Source: Eurosta solidaginis (lineage: Eukaryota; Arthropoda; Insecta; Diptera; Tephritidae). From it: 64,000 nt of DNA. How positions within the stretch are numbered: the stretch's first letter is position 1; each line of letters starts with the position of its first letter. The notes below the pieces were generated by a model. The model was given only the letters and a program-made list of their open reading frames with translations. It was not told where the DNA came from and ran no database searches. Below are positions 8,896 through 19,194 of the stretch, one piece after another. Location: the NCBI RefSeq assembly GCF_040869045.1, contig NC_090322.1:168778672-168842671 (forward strand), read 5' to 3'. Made by a program: the position numbers and the translations under genes.

Positions 8896-10890
8896 ATGGC
8901 TAAGTTGAGTGAATTAAAGATCCAGAAACTAGCACGAACTAAAATTAGGGAACCGTGGATTGAATACAATCGGCAATAAGTCCGAACTTCAAGCACGGCT
9001 ACGAGACGTTATGGAGTCTTTCATCCTGACGGGGAAGAGGTAACAACAAAAATGGAGGAAAAAAGAAGTAAGGAAGGCTAAATTCGGGTGTAACCGAATA
9101 TTACATACTCAGCTGAGAGCTTTGGAGGCAAAATAAGGGAAAATCACCAATTAGCAAAATGAACCTAGGGTAACCCTGGAATGTGTTTGTATGACATGTG
9201 TATCAAATGAAAGGTGTTAACGATTATTTTAAACGTAGTGGGCCTTAGTCCTATAGGTGGACGCCTTTTCGAGATATCGCAATAAGGGTGGACCAGGGGT
9301 GACTCTAGAATGTGTTTGTACGATATGGATATCAAATTAAAAGTACTAATGAGGGTTTTAAAAGAGGGTAGCCCTTATTTGTATATGTGAAGGCGTTTTC
9401 GAGATATCGACCAAAATGTGGACCAGGGTGACCCAGAACATCTTCTGTCGGGTACCGCTAATTTATTTATATATGTCATACCACGAACAGTATTCCTGCC
9501 AAGATTCCAAGGGCTTTTGATTTCGCCCTGCAGAACTTTTTCATTTTCTTTTACTTAATATGGTAGGTGTCACACCCATTTTACAAAGTTTTTTCTAAAG
9601 TTATATTTTGCGTCAATAAACCAATTCAATTACCATGTTTCATCACTTTTTTCATTCATTCTGTACCAAAGAATTATGGCAGTTTTTTCATTTTTCGAAA
9701 TTTTCGATATCGGAAAAGTGGGCGTGGTCATAGTTGGATTTCGGCCATATCTATACCATGATAAAGTGACTTGAGATAAGTACGTGAACTAAGTTTAGTT
9801 AAGATATATCGTTTTTGCGCAAGATATCGTGTTAACGGCCGAGCGGAAGGACAGACCGTCGACTGTGTATAAAAACTGGGCGTGGCTTCAACCGATTTCG
9901 CCCATTTTCACAGAAAACAGTTATCGTCATAGAATCTATGTCCCAACCAAATTTCACAACGATTGGTAAATTTTTGTTCGACTTATGGCATTAAAAGTAT
10001 TCTAGACGAATTAAATGAAAAAGGGCGGAGTTTCGCCCATTTTGAAATTTTCTTTTATCTTTGTATTTTGTTGCACCATATCATTACTGGAGTCGAATGT
10101 TGAAATAATTTACTTTTATACTGTAAAGATATTACATTTTTTGTTAAAATTTGATTTAAAAAAAAAGTTCGTCATCCGATTTCGCTAATTTTTATTTAGC
10201 ACACATATAGTAATAGGAGTAACGTGCTTACCAAATTTCATCATGATATCTTCAACCACTGCCAAATTACAGCTTGCAAAAATTTTAAATTACCTTCTTT
10301 TAAAAGTGGGCGGTGCCACGCCCATTGTCCAAAGTTTTTCTAATTTTATATTTTGCGTCATAAGGTCAACGCACCTACCAAGTTTCATCGCTTTATCCGT
10401 CTTTGGTAATGAATTATCTCACTTTTCGATATCGAAAAAGTGGGCGTGGTTGTAGTCCGATTTCGTTCATTTTAAATAGCGATCTGAGATGAGCGCCCAG
10501 GAACGTACATACCAAATTTCATCAAGATACCTCAAAATTTACTCAAGTTATCGTGTTTACAGACGGACGGACAGACGGACGGACATGGCTAAATGCATTT
10601 CTTTTTTCGCCCAGATCATTTTGATATATAGAAGTCTATATCTATCTCGATTAGTTTATACCGTTACGGATTACCGTTATGCGAACAAAGTTAATATACT
10701 CTGTGAGCTCTGTTCAGCTGAGTATAAAAATAAACACCGCAGGGAGTGACGAACACAGACAGTGGCATCTCAACTGATATCTTAGTAGACCCGCATAACA
10801 TCAGAGGTGAAATCGCAGGATACACGCATAACATCCAAGATTGAAGCGCAATGACGCATCGAAATATCCTCCATTATCCACAATATGATA
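8896..10890 (+). pseudogene. gag remnant with SAP-like N-terminus, interrupted by a DINE-like repeat
   Basis: The frame opens at an ATG (8896) with MAKLSELKIQKLARTK, then shifts frame and continues as GNKSELQARLRDVMESF (about 8965-9015). Together these resemble the short SAP-like N-terminal motif of tephritid gypsy gag proteins. Bases 9065-10730 are an unrelated repeat. Past it a Gln/Thr-rich coiled-coil-like stretch resumes (TRITSEVKSQ, TRITSKIEAQ; about 10780-10850) with stops. It is a broken fossil with no product expected. Confidence 0.5.
9065..10730 (-). mobile_element. DINE-1-like (Helentron-type) element family A, copy 1
   Basis: Oriented on the minus strand by analogy with INE-1/DINE-1. 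The 5' end near 10730 is TATACTCAGCTGAACAGAGC, followed by GCCATGTCCGTCCG-type sequence (10566-10587 on the plus strand). The middle holds diverged modules each carrying GTGGGCGTGG and CCAAATTTCATC. Near the 3' side are about two units of a roughly 130-bp repeat (9170-9430). The 3' end has an inverted CTGAGTA block, the stem-loop TTCGGTTACACCCGAA, and terminal CTTCCTTACTTC at 9065. It inserted into the gag of an LTR element. No ORF in it looks coding. Confidence 0.65.
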
Positions 10891-11430
10891 TGACTTTCGC
10901 AATACAGCTTGCCACGAGCGCCAGAAAAATTTTATCATTTCTTTATCAGCGCAATTACACAACGCCAAGCAGCGTTATACAGAACAAGATCACTCTGTCT
11001 CGCCTTTTCGAAAGATGTGAGCGTATGAACATGATCGCGTGAATTTGATATGCTCAATTGATAACCGATTTTCATGAGCGAAAATTCTTAAGTAATAAAT
11101 GTTGGCTGTTTGAAGTATTGTTATACCCAATTGCACTAGAAAATATGAGATAGAATGATCCATGCCACCTGTCCTTTAACCATCCCTTTATAATGTTATT
11201 TATATAAAAACTCAGATATCTCTAGAAAATTGGTGCTGTCATTAGCAACAACAGTCCTTAGTCGTATTTTCCTTGACTCAAGACCAGAAAAGGTATATAA
11301 AGTAACCGTTGAAAGTCAGTCAGCCGTTCATTGTAAGGAGTTATTGTTTCGCAATGCATACTTGAATATGTGCTTTACAACTTTCAACATAACTATTATT
11401 ATTAGGCCTGGAAGCACTGAGACCTTTCAA
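10891..11430. other. unassigned, with LTR-promoter-like segment
   Basis: No protein similarity seen. Around 11293 a TATATAAAG box is followed about 20 bases later by a TCAGTCAG initiator-like stretch, which resembles an LTR or pol II core promoter. No matching second copy is in the window. Confidence 0.3.
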
Positions 11431-11439
11431 CATAATAAG

Positions 11440-11875
11440 ATGCAGCTTTATGTGCCGAGCTTGGCTGGTTACCAGATTGCATAGCTAAAGATATCGTCTC
11501 GATGGGGACAAGAGCCGGTGCGAACCCCTGCTCGATTATATCCTACATCCACCTGGCAAGAAGGGTGCTCTAGCAGGGTGCCATAGCAGCATTTTTTGGC
11601 CCAGTGCCCCCCTGTGGACTTAGAAACGCATACACTAGGGAAACCATAGCCCATTTGGAGTCAAAGCAGCTCAGACAAAACTGGATTGAATTGCCAGGGC
11701 AAAGTCCGACCACCTTGTCTATACTCCCAGCAGCGAAAGTATCAGCCAAACTCATTAATCTAAGCGGAGAGGGCCGGAACACCGGCTCACGTTCTCTGGG
11801 AATGCGTAGCTGCTCAGGCAAGGCAGAAACTCTCCCATTTGGGTGGCGCGAATCTTAATCCCTTCGTGATATGAG
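11440..11875 (+). pseudogene. decayed C-terminal region of an RNase H-bearing non-LTR element
   Basis: The frame over 11604-11858 reads FFGPVPPCG shortly before it, then HLESKQLRQNWIELPGQS and KLINLS. These resemble the segment after RNase H in I/R1/LOA-type fly elements, where a Trp-x-x-x-PG block is followed by a KxxLxLS block and the TGHC motif. The TGHC box itself is lost. The similarity is short, so the assignment is tentative. Reading frames on the opposite strand here are judged to be shadows. Confidence 0.35.
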
Positions 11876-12258
11876 GAAAACACTTGAAGAGGTACTTAAT
11901 AAAAAACACAAAAAGACTAAAAAGACTCCACATACAGTAATAAGCTGAAAGGTCAAACACAGAAGATATAAATAAAGGTCGCAGTGCATCGAGACCTAAT
12001 AATAATAACCTGCAGCACGTTAGGGGCTTAGAATATAAAGGTAGTAAAAAAGCAATTCGTAAGAAATTAATATAATCTCATTACCCCTGCCGGGAAGGAG
12101 CGTGCTTGCTAGTTATTGATAATCATCCAAAGTTTTTGAACTTGGTTAACTTAATAGGTAAGCTCGTTTATAAGAATTTCAAAGACCGAAGCTGCTCTAA
12201 GTTCTTCAGATAGTTGAATAAGAACATAATTAATTTCACCTACATTAAACGATATCTA
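11876..12258. other. unassigned spacer
   Basis: AT-rich DNA, no feature recognised. Confidence 0.4.
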
Positions 12259-12592
12259 TAAAAATAAGTAGATATAAGGCGCGATAAGAAGAGATTTCAG
12301 GCCGAGCTTCTCCAATTGCGTCGTGCTCCTTTTTTAATGTTTCCTACAAAATGGCGAGACGGGACCTATATGTTTCATGCCGACTCGGAACGGCATCTGC
12401 AAGAAAGATGAGTTTTCACTGAGAAGCTTTTCATGGCAGAAATATACTCGGCGTGCATGCCAAATCACTTCTGAAGGGCGGCCCCGCTTAGCAAAACTAT
12501 CTTCTAATTGAAAAAACTTGTTTCAAAAAATTTGATGCGTGAACCCAGGATCTTCGGTGTGGTAGGGCGCTACCACCACACCACGGTGCACA
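12259..12592 (-). mobile_element. SINE family 1, copy c
   Basis: The full body is recognisable on the minus strand from the GGCGCGAT tail at about 12277 to the head CCGTGGTGTGGTGGTAGCGC at about 12590. Part of the B-box region is deleted (gtgaacccaggatcttcgg instead of the longer form in copy a). Confidence 0.7.
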
Positions 12593-12661
12593 TAAGTAGA
12601 TTTTCAATTTTAGGCGGCCAAAAATATTTTATTGCCTATATCTTCTTAAAACTGTTTAATA

Positions 12662-12960
12662 AATGAAAAATTATACTAATTTGTGTAATTAATCGGTTAT
12701 ATTAAAAAAATAGCTATTACGCTGTGTAACACTAAAAAATTTCTGCGCAGTGAGGCTATTTTTCTTGTTGTACAGCAAGAAGTGTAATAACTTAGTTCTG
12801 TCCTTATCTAGGTTAAATTTGTAATTGGTTTTATGAAAAATTATAATAATTTGTGTAACTAGTCGGTCATATTAGAATAGATATTACACTGTGTAACACT
12901 AAAAAATACCTGCGCAGTGAGGCCATTTTTCATGTTGTACAACAACAAGGGTGTATCAAA
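12662..12960 (+). repeat. 170-bp tandem duplication
   Basis: Two direct copies start at about 12663 and 12833. Both share ATGAAAAATTATA, ATTTGTGTAA, ACACTAAAAAAT, CTGCGCAGTGAGGC and TTGTTGTACA in order. The period is 170 bases with moderate divergence. Confidence 0.7.
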
Positions 12961-13191
12961 CCCTCTATCTAACCCCCTATCTGCAAGTATCTGCAGCTAA
13001 ATTTAATGCAGTTGGCAAGCTAATTGTGCCAAGTACCATGTTCAAAACTAATTTTCACTTGGACGGATTTGGAAACATAACAAAACTGGTTTTGAACACC
13101 AAAAATTAAAAAAAAATTTTTTTTTAACATCCTAAATAAAATAGGTTCTTTATCAACTTATAACTTTTAAAAATCACAAACACCATTAATA

Positions 13192-14725
13192 ACACAGGCC
13201 GACAAGAAATTTGACCATAAACCAGACCATACTTTCCCAAAGGTTTTCGATGCGCTGCATTCAAATCTGGACGCAGAATTGCTCTATCACGTCAGGATTT
13301 TGAGATATCCTAACCTAAATATGCAAAAAACACCGTTTTTGCCTATTTTTGAGGTTATATATAAACGACAGATTTTATTTTTTTTTTTAAAGCACACATA
13401 GTATCTTAAAGAAGAAGTCTTTCCCTTACGAATGGCGTGGAGGTTGCTCAAATATCTTTTTTTCGCTAAGATGGAGCAATTTAAAGTTTATAAATTTGCT
13501 AATTTTCCTATAGCTGAAAAACCACTGAATTAACGTAGGTACGATGCAGTAGAACACATACCTCTTACGATAAGTCTACAAATAAAATAAAAAAAAAAAT
13601 AAAATATATTTCAAGTGATGTAAAATTATAAGTTTTGCTTGAGCTTGTATTGCAACGAAACAAAATATAGAAATAACAATAATACTAGGTTCAAACACAC
13701 ACCAAATTGGCAATTTATACTATTTGGGCAATTTATTACGCAATTTGTCATATAATAAATTGTAATAATAAATTGCCAATTTAAAAAAAAGTGCGTAATA
13801 AATTGTTTCAAACTGCAAATGCAACATTGTAAAGTGTGTTTATTGAGTATACTTAAACGTCAGTTACCCATGGCTGAACTATATGGTTGGCTCATCTAAT
13901 CAGCTGATTTTATGTCTTTCATTTCACTGGAGTACGGATTTCAAAAGAAGATGGCAAAATCAAAATGAAACCAAAACATTGAACACATTTTCTTACAACA
14001 CACAAAAATTTCAAAGTTTTATGTTTTCATTCCATTTCATTCGCCTAATAATGTGCGTGTTCATTTTGACAGTCTGAACAAAGGTATGTTCTTGCTGTAG
14101 AGATGAGCCAACCAGCTATCAAATTACTATTGTGTAAGCTAAATCGAGTTGTATGAACAGCACTCAATTCAAATCGAAATTTCCTCAATTTATTTTTCTG
14201 TTTGAACATAGTATAAAACTCAACAAATCTACGTCCACTAACCCTTAAACTCACAAACCCTAAGTAAAGCCAAAAAATAAGTATCAGTAATGTTTCTAGA
14301 TAGCGTTAGAAACAAAATTTATTATGTGTAAGCTTGAAATTTGTAGACTTATCGTAAGAGATATGTGTTCTACTGCATCACACCTACGTTAATTCAGTGG
14401 TTTTTCAGCTATAGGAAAATTAGCAAATTTATAAACTTTAAATTGCTCTATCTTAGCGAAAAAAAAGATATTTGAGCAAACTCAACGCCATTCGTAAGGG
14501 AAAGACTTCTTCTTTAAGATACTATGTGTGCTTCAAAAAAAAAAAATCTGTCGTTTATATATAACCTCAAAAATAGACAAAAACGGTGTTTTTTGCACAT
14601 TTAGGTTAGGATATCTCAAAATCCTGACGTGATAGAGGATTTCAATTCAGCGCATCGAAAACCTTTAGGAAAGTATGGTCTGGTTTTTGGTCAAAAAAAT
14701 CGGTCTCATTTTGTCGGCCTGTGTA
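13192..14725. repeat. large inverted repeat, arms about 390 bp, spacer about 750 bp
   Basis: The arm at 13192-13583 is matched by its reverse complement at 14338-14725. It can be followed from CACAGGCCGACAAG at the outer left (CTTGTCGGCCTGTG-like at the outer right) through GATATCCTAACCTAAAT and TTCCCTTACGAATGGCGT to TACGATAAGTCTACAAAT. The spacer holds a smaller MITE and a minor hairpin around 13703-13785. No transposase is visible. It could be a foldback-type transposon, an inverted duplication, or a hairpin-RNA source. Confidence 0.8.
13883..14114. mobile_element. small MITE-like element with 14-bp terminal inverted repeats
   Basis: TGGTTGGCTCATCT at 13883 is mirrored by AGATGAGCCAACCA at 14101-14114, giving a 232-bp unit inside the spacer of the large inverted repeat. 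No coding capacity. Confidence 0.5.
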
Positions 14726-14904
14726 ATGTTAGGAGTTACCTGAAATATCAGAATTCATCACAATTACTCAATTCAACCGTCTTAAAACTTAAAATATTTA
14801 CTTACTTGTTGCCGATCGGTTTAATTCATATAATTTGTTTATTCATAAAAAGCTGGTCTGATCTAGTTTATGTGGGGTGCGAATAAAACAAAGTTTTTTC
14901 CACC

Positions 14905-14949
14905 TTGCAGCCCAACGTTTCGCTAAGATTTCTTAGCATCTTCTGGGGT
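14905..14949 (-). other. hammerhead-like stem-loop in Penelope 3' region (left)
   Basis: On the minus strand a CTAAGAAATCTTAG hairpin is flanked by GAAGATG on one side and CGAAACG on the other. This is the layout of the hammerhead ribozymes known in Penelope-like terminal regions (CUGAUGA, stem II, GAAAC). The first core box departs from consensus at several positions, so it is probably a degenerate motif. Confidence 0.35.
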
Positions 14950-15153
14950 GGGACTGTGAAATTTATTTAAGGAAAAAATTATAAAAACAACATTAATGAT
15001 CAATTACCACAATAGGAAAATATTTACATGCACTTACACTGAAGATGGTGGATTATTATATTAATAAATAAAAACAATTTTAAACAAAAAATACTTAAAA
15101 GCAAACACTGCCGATACCATCATTAGTGGTACACTTGTCATCATCAACTAAAA

Positions 15154-15459
15154 CTATAAACATAAAAGGTATGTCGCGGCTATTTCGTCTGTATCTTCTT
15201 TTTTGTTGATTGTTTTATCCCTTTTTTGCATAATACGTAGGCTCTCTAACGTGTATTTGGTTTTTTCCTTTTTCTCTATATCTATTATTTTCGCATTTTT
15301 AAAGTCAGCTACATGGTTATTTGTTATTGCATGTTGTGATAATGCTGTACCTTGTCTTTGTTTTCTTATATCAGCTTCGTGTTCTGCTAGTCGAGTGCAT
15401 AAAGCTCGTTTGGTAGTTCCGATATATATTTTGTTGCATTCTTCTTGCATGCATTTCAC
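15154..15459 (-). pseudogene. Penelope GIY-YIG endonuclease domain (left copy)
   Basis: A 101-codon stretch with NKIYIGTTKRALCTRLAEHE, matching the GIY-YIG layout: the I-Y-I-G pair, then a catalytic-type Arg and the EH. It is followed by a basic, Lys-rich tail. In Penelope-like elements this domain sits C-terminal to RT and cuts the target. This copy keeps the domain unbroken, but upstream frames are disrupted. Confidence 0.8.
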
Positions 15460-15691
15460 ATGCTATTTCATATACGACGTTACTTTGTTGTTGTTGGTCA
15501 ATCGCACTTTTTGTTTTAGTAAAGGACGTTGCTAGCGTGCAATTAGATTTGTATGCCAGGCTTATATTAGGATTTTTGATAATGTCATGCGCGAAATTTT
15601 CTGAGAGCCTGGGAGTGTGTGTGACACTAAAATATTTCTTGGCTTCAATGCATCTATCTTTGGGTTGAGATTGGTTCGGGATACTATTTAT

Positions 15692-15946
15692 TTATGTTAT
15701 TTTTTGTTTTAATATATTGTAAGTTAAGTGATCAGGGTAATTCTTTTTCTTTAGAGCTCTTTTAACCATTTCAATATTTGTGTCATGAAATTTTGGATGG
15801 CTTAAAATTAATACTTTGTGTATAAAATTCTTAGCCGTATTTACTTTATATTTAAATGGCTGTGAGGAAAGATAATTGATTAGGCGCCCAGAAGTTGTTG
15901 GTTTTGAGTACCAGTTAAGTAATAATTTGGTGCTGCTTCTATACAT
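15692..15946 (-). pseudogene. Penelope RT C-terminal segment (left copy)
   Basis: Encodes YSKPTTSGRLINYLSSQPFK and HKVLILSHPKFHDTNIEMVK, near-identical to the corresponding part of the right copy (about 16625-16880). It is cut upstream at the head-to-head junction. Confidence 0.8.
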
Positions 15947-15973
15947 TCTGACGTCTAAAAATGGTATGTTTTC

Positions 15974-17393
15974 ATGTATGGACTACCCAAAATACACAAG
16001 CCCGAATGCCCGCTTCGTCCGATCGTATCGTCCACTAATGTCCCGTGCTATTACTTGTCTAAACATATTGGAAAAATTCTGAGAGGTTTAATATCAGAAA
16101 AATACAACATAAAAGATGCATATAAGCTAAAAGAAAGACTTGCTAATACAAATATATGTGACGAAGATGTGTTGGTGTTGTTTGATGTGGTGTCTGTTTT
16201 TCGAATATACCGACTACTTTAGCGTCTAAGTTAATCATGAAGAAATGGGAAAATATCCAACATATGACTAATATATCGCAAAGAAAATTTCAGAGAATAT
16301 TAGAGTTTTGTTTAAAAGACAATAACTATTTTGTTTGCAATAACAAAATCTTTACCCAAACGTTTGGTATGCCCATGGGAAATCCCCTCTCCCCAACTAT
16401 TGCAGACATAGTGTTGGATGAAATTATTAACAATACCCTTTTAGAGCTGCAACAACTACACAATGTACACATACAATTTTTAGTTAAGTACGTGGATGAT
16501 ATATTCGCAATTATTAAAAGAAAGGATGCGAAACTAATCGTAGACACACTCAACAAACACCATGACAGGCTAAAATTTACCATGGAATTAGAAGAAAATG
16601 AAAACATACCATTTTTAGACGTCAGAATGTATAGAAGCAGCAACAAATTATTACTTAAGTGGTACTCAAAACCAACAACTTCTGGGCGCCTAATCAATTA
16701 TCTTTCCTCACAGCCATTTAAATATAAAGTAAATACGGCTAAGAATTTTATACACAAAGTATTAATTTTAAGCCATCCAAAATTGCATGACACAAATATT
16801 GAAATGGTTAAAAGAACCCTAAAGAAAAATAATTACCCTGATCACTTAACTTACAATATTTTAAAACAAAAAATAACAGAAATAAATAGTATCCCGAACC
16901 AATCTCAACCCAAAAATAGATGCATTGAAGCCAAGAAATATTTTAGTGTCACACACACTCCCAGGCTCTCAGAAAATTTGGCGCATGACATTATCAAAAA
17001 TCCTAATATAAGCCTGGCATACAAATCTAATTGCACGCTAGCAACGTGCTTTACTAAAACAAAAAGTGCGATTGACCAACAACAACAAAGTAACGTCGTA
17101 TATGAAATAGCATGCAAGGGTAATAACAAAGAAGAATGCAACAAAATATATATCGGAACTACAAACGAGCTTTATGCACTCGACTAGCAGAACACGAAGC
17201 TGATATAAGGAAACAAAGACAAGGTACAGCATTATCACAACATGCAATAACAAATAACCATGTAGCTGACTTTAAAAATGCGAAAATAATAGATATAGAG
17301 AAAAAGGAAAAAACCAGATACACGTTAGAGAGCCTACGTATTATGAAAAAAGGGATAAAACAATCAACAAAAAAGAAGATACAGACGAAATAG
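15974..17393 (+). pseudogene. Penelope RT plus GIY-YIG polyprotein, two frameshifts
   Basis: The 15974-16222 part holds the N-side RT motifs, including VLVLFDVVSVF with the first catalytic Asp. A frameshift near 16196-16200 separates it from the long frame 16237-17187 (316 codons), which has GMPMGNPLSPTIADIVLDE at residues 44-62 and the YVDD box at 85-88. The GIY-YIG domain begins at its end (CNKIYIGTT). A second frameshift near 17166 moves the rest (RALCTRLAEHEADIRKQRQG) into the frame 17136-17393. Catalytic motifs survive but the chain is broken, so no enzyme is expected. The left copy is closely similar, so both are probably of modest age. Confidence 0.85.
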
Positions 17394-17625
17394 CCGCGAC
17401 ATACCTTTTATGTTTATAGTTTCAGTTGATGATGACAAGTGTACCACTAATGATGGTATCGGCAGTGTTTGCTTTTAAGTATTTTTTGTTTAAAATTGTT
17501 TTTATTTATTAATGTAATAATCCACCAACTTCAGTGTAAGTGCATGTAAATATTTTCCTATTGTGGTGATTGATCATTAATGTTGTTTTTGTAATTTTTT
17601 CCTCAAATACATTTCACAGTCCCGC

Positions 17626-17666
17626 CCCAGCAGATGCTAAGAAAATCTTAGCGAAGCGTTGGGCTG
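17626..17666 (+). other. hammerhead-like stem-loop in Penelope 3' region (right)
   Basis: Counterpart of the left motif: CAGATG, then CTAAGAAAATCTTAG, then CGAAGCG. Here even the second core box has changed (GAAGC rather than GAAAC). Confidence 0.35.
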
Positions 17667-17742
17667 CAAGGTGGAAAAAACTTTGTTTTATTCGCACCCC
17701 ACATAAACTAGATCAGACCAGCTTCTTATGAATAAACAAATT

Positions 17743-19190
17743 ATTAAAATATTTACGTTAAAACATGCGGTTTCACATAGGTTAAAAAAAACCATAACAC
17801 GCCATTCAGAAATAGCTAAATTCCGATTACTTGACAGCTAACGCCTGGTATGCGATGGATGGGAACGGGTAGCATTATTGTTCCCCTGTGTTTCTTAAGC
17901 TGTGGGAGTGCTTTTTTTTGTAATTGTGGCAACTTTCAGAAATTCTATTATGGCCGCCTAAATGTCTAAAATCTACCTATATGCGGCGGTCGCCGATATT
18001 TAATAACTCTAATTAAGAGATAGAGTCAAAAAATTTTACAGCTGGGTATAGATAAATGTAAAAATTGGTTTAACTCGAACTCCTTATTTGTTTTTTGTTT
18101 TCTTTAGGAATTTAATAATAATTTACTCAGCTGAGTATAAAAGAATTCTCTGTCTTTTCGATGATCCCTTCGAGCATACAATGTCAGATGCACAATGATT
18201 AAATTTTCGAAATGTGCATTTAAAAACAGACACATACGCAGTTTAGTCAATATCGTCGGTGCTACGGAAGACTTGCCTAAATTCCATTATTCGCAAGGAA
18301 GGCTGGCATATTTCCTTATTTGCGTAGGATTTTCGCAAGAATAAAAAATATGCTAGTCTTCACGCAAAATTGTAGAAAACGCCTAGTCTTGCCATTTGTT
18401 CCAAATATGTTAGCTATCCTCTAAAGAAATTGAAATGTGTTCGTTTTCCATGCAAGAATTCGAGTTGTGCCAAAATGTTTAAACATTTTAAATCTTCAAA
18501 TCAACTCGAAAAAAGCTAGTCTTCCAGAGAAGAATATAGACTATGTGGGTTTTCCAAATAGGAATTTGAAATGTGCTAGTGTACACGTGATTGTTTCTGT
18601 ATTGTCAAATTACACTGGCATGAAAACAAAACTTTATTACCACGTTCAACGGATTTATCTGCAAATTCTAGTTCTAGAATGCTGGGCATCAATATATGTA
18701 GATTTGGTGAAAGCTAAGCTGTCAGCAAAAAAATAATCGGTATGTTTGTGCCTTGGCAGTAACGTCATTTGTAATAGACAGATATACAAAAATGTGAAGG
18801 GCTTCGCTTCTTAGCCGACAAGTTCTGAATTCTAGTTCTAGATTGCATTTAAAACGTGTTTCATCATACCTATATTGGTGTGTGTCTCGGAATCGTACAC
18901 ATTGTCCAAAGCAGATAAAATGAGTAACCAATTATATATATGTGTATATGCTCAATATTTAGAACAATTATCGCAGGTATGACTGTCTACAAATAAAGAC
19001 ATCTTTACGGCTGCAATGGATAAATCATTTCAAGAAAATGAATTGGTACCCTCCGACTGAAAAAGTATTATTGTCTTGAGATTTGATCTTCTTTTGGTGT
19101 CAGTATTCGCGAAGTAGGTATGACTTTCGTACTTTAGACGAAAAAGCAAAATCGCTTGAGTGGTTCGCCGCCTTTTTTGCGGGCGTATTT
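17743..19190. other. unassigned, mixed repeat fragments
   Basis: No gene found. About 17955-17990 resembles, inverted, the stretch at 12594-12622 (GTAGATTTT then TTTAGGCGGCCA). At 18128-18147 a bare TACTCAGCTGAGTATAAAA looks like fused ends of a DINE-like family A element. 18425-18475 (ccatgcaagaattcga) recurs inverted at 22340-22380. Confidence 0.4.
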
Positions 19191-19194
19191 TACA

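Larger units (their letters stand above)
8289..11100 (+). mobile_element. LTR retrotransposon (gypsy-like), one LTR and gag remnant, split by an insertion
   Basis: A single LTR is followed by a primer-binding site and gag remnants. No pol, env or second LTR is seen, so the 3' side was lost. The gag-like frame resumes at about 10745 after the repeat at 9065-10730, showing that the repeat inserted into this element. The right boundary is uncertain; nothing after about 10900 is recognisable as gag. Confidence 0.6.
14830..15973 (-). mobile_element. Penelope-like element, left copy (5'-truncated)
   Basis: The minus strand carries the end of the RT domain and the GIY-YIG domain, then a 3' region that ends near 14830 with sequence identical in kind to that at 17640-17742. 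The truncation point (15973) abuts an opposite-facing copy, giving a head-to-head arrangement. The RT end (15946-15692) and the GIY-YIG end (15459-15154) are in separate open stretches, so this copy also contains breaks. Confidence 0.85.
15974..17742 (+). mobile_element. Penelope-like element, right copy (5'-truncated)
   Basis: Starts inside RT at YGLPKIHKPECPLRPIVSST, a Penelope signature, and runs through RT, GIY-YIG and the 3' region to about 17742. The outer end matches the outer end of the left copy in inverted orientation (GCTGGTCTGATCTAGTTTAT type sequence). Penelope elements are known for partial tandem or inverted copies; this pair fits that habit. Confidence 0.88.

Noticed and set aside
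18128..18147. Autonomous palindrome or regulatory site TACTCAGCTGAGTA
   Set aside because: Better explained as the fused ends of a deleted DINE-like family A copy.
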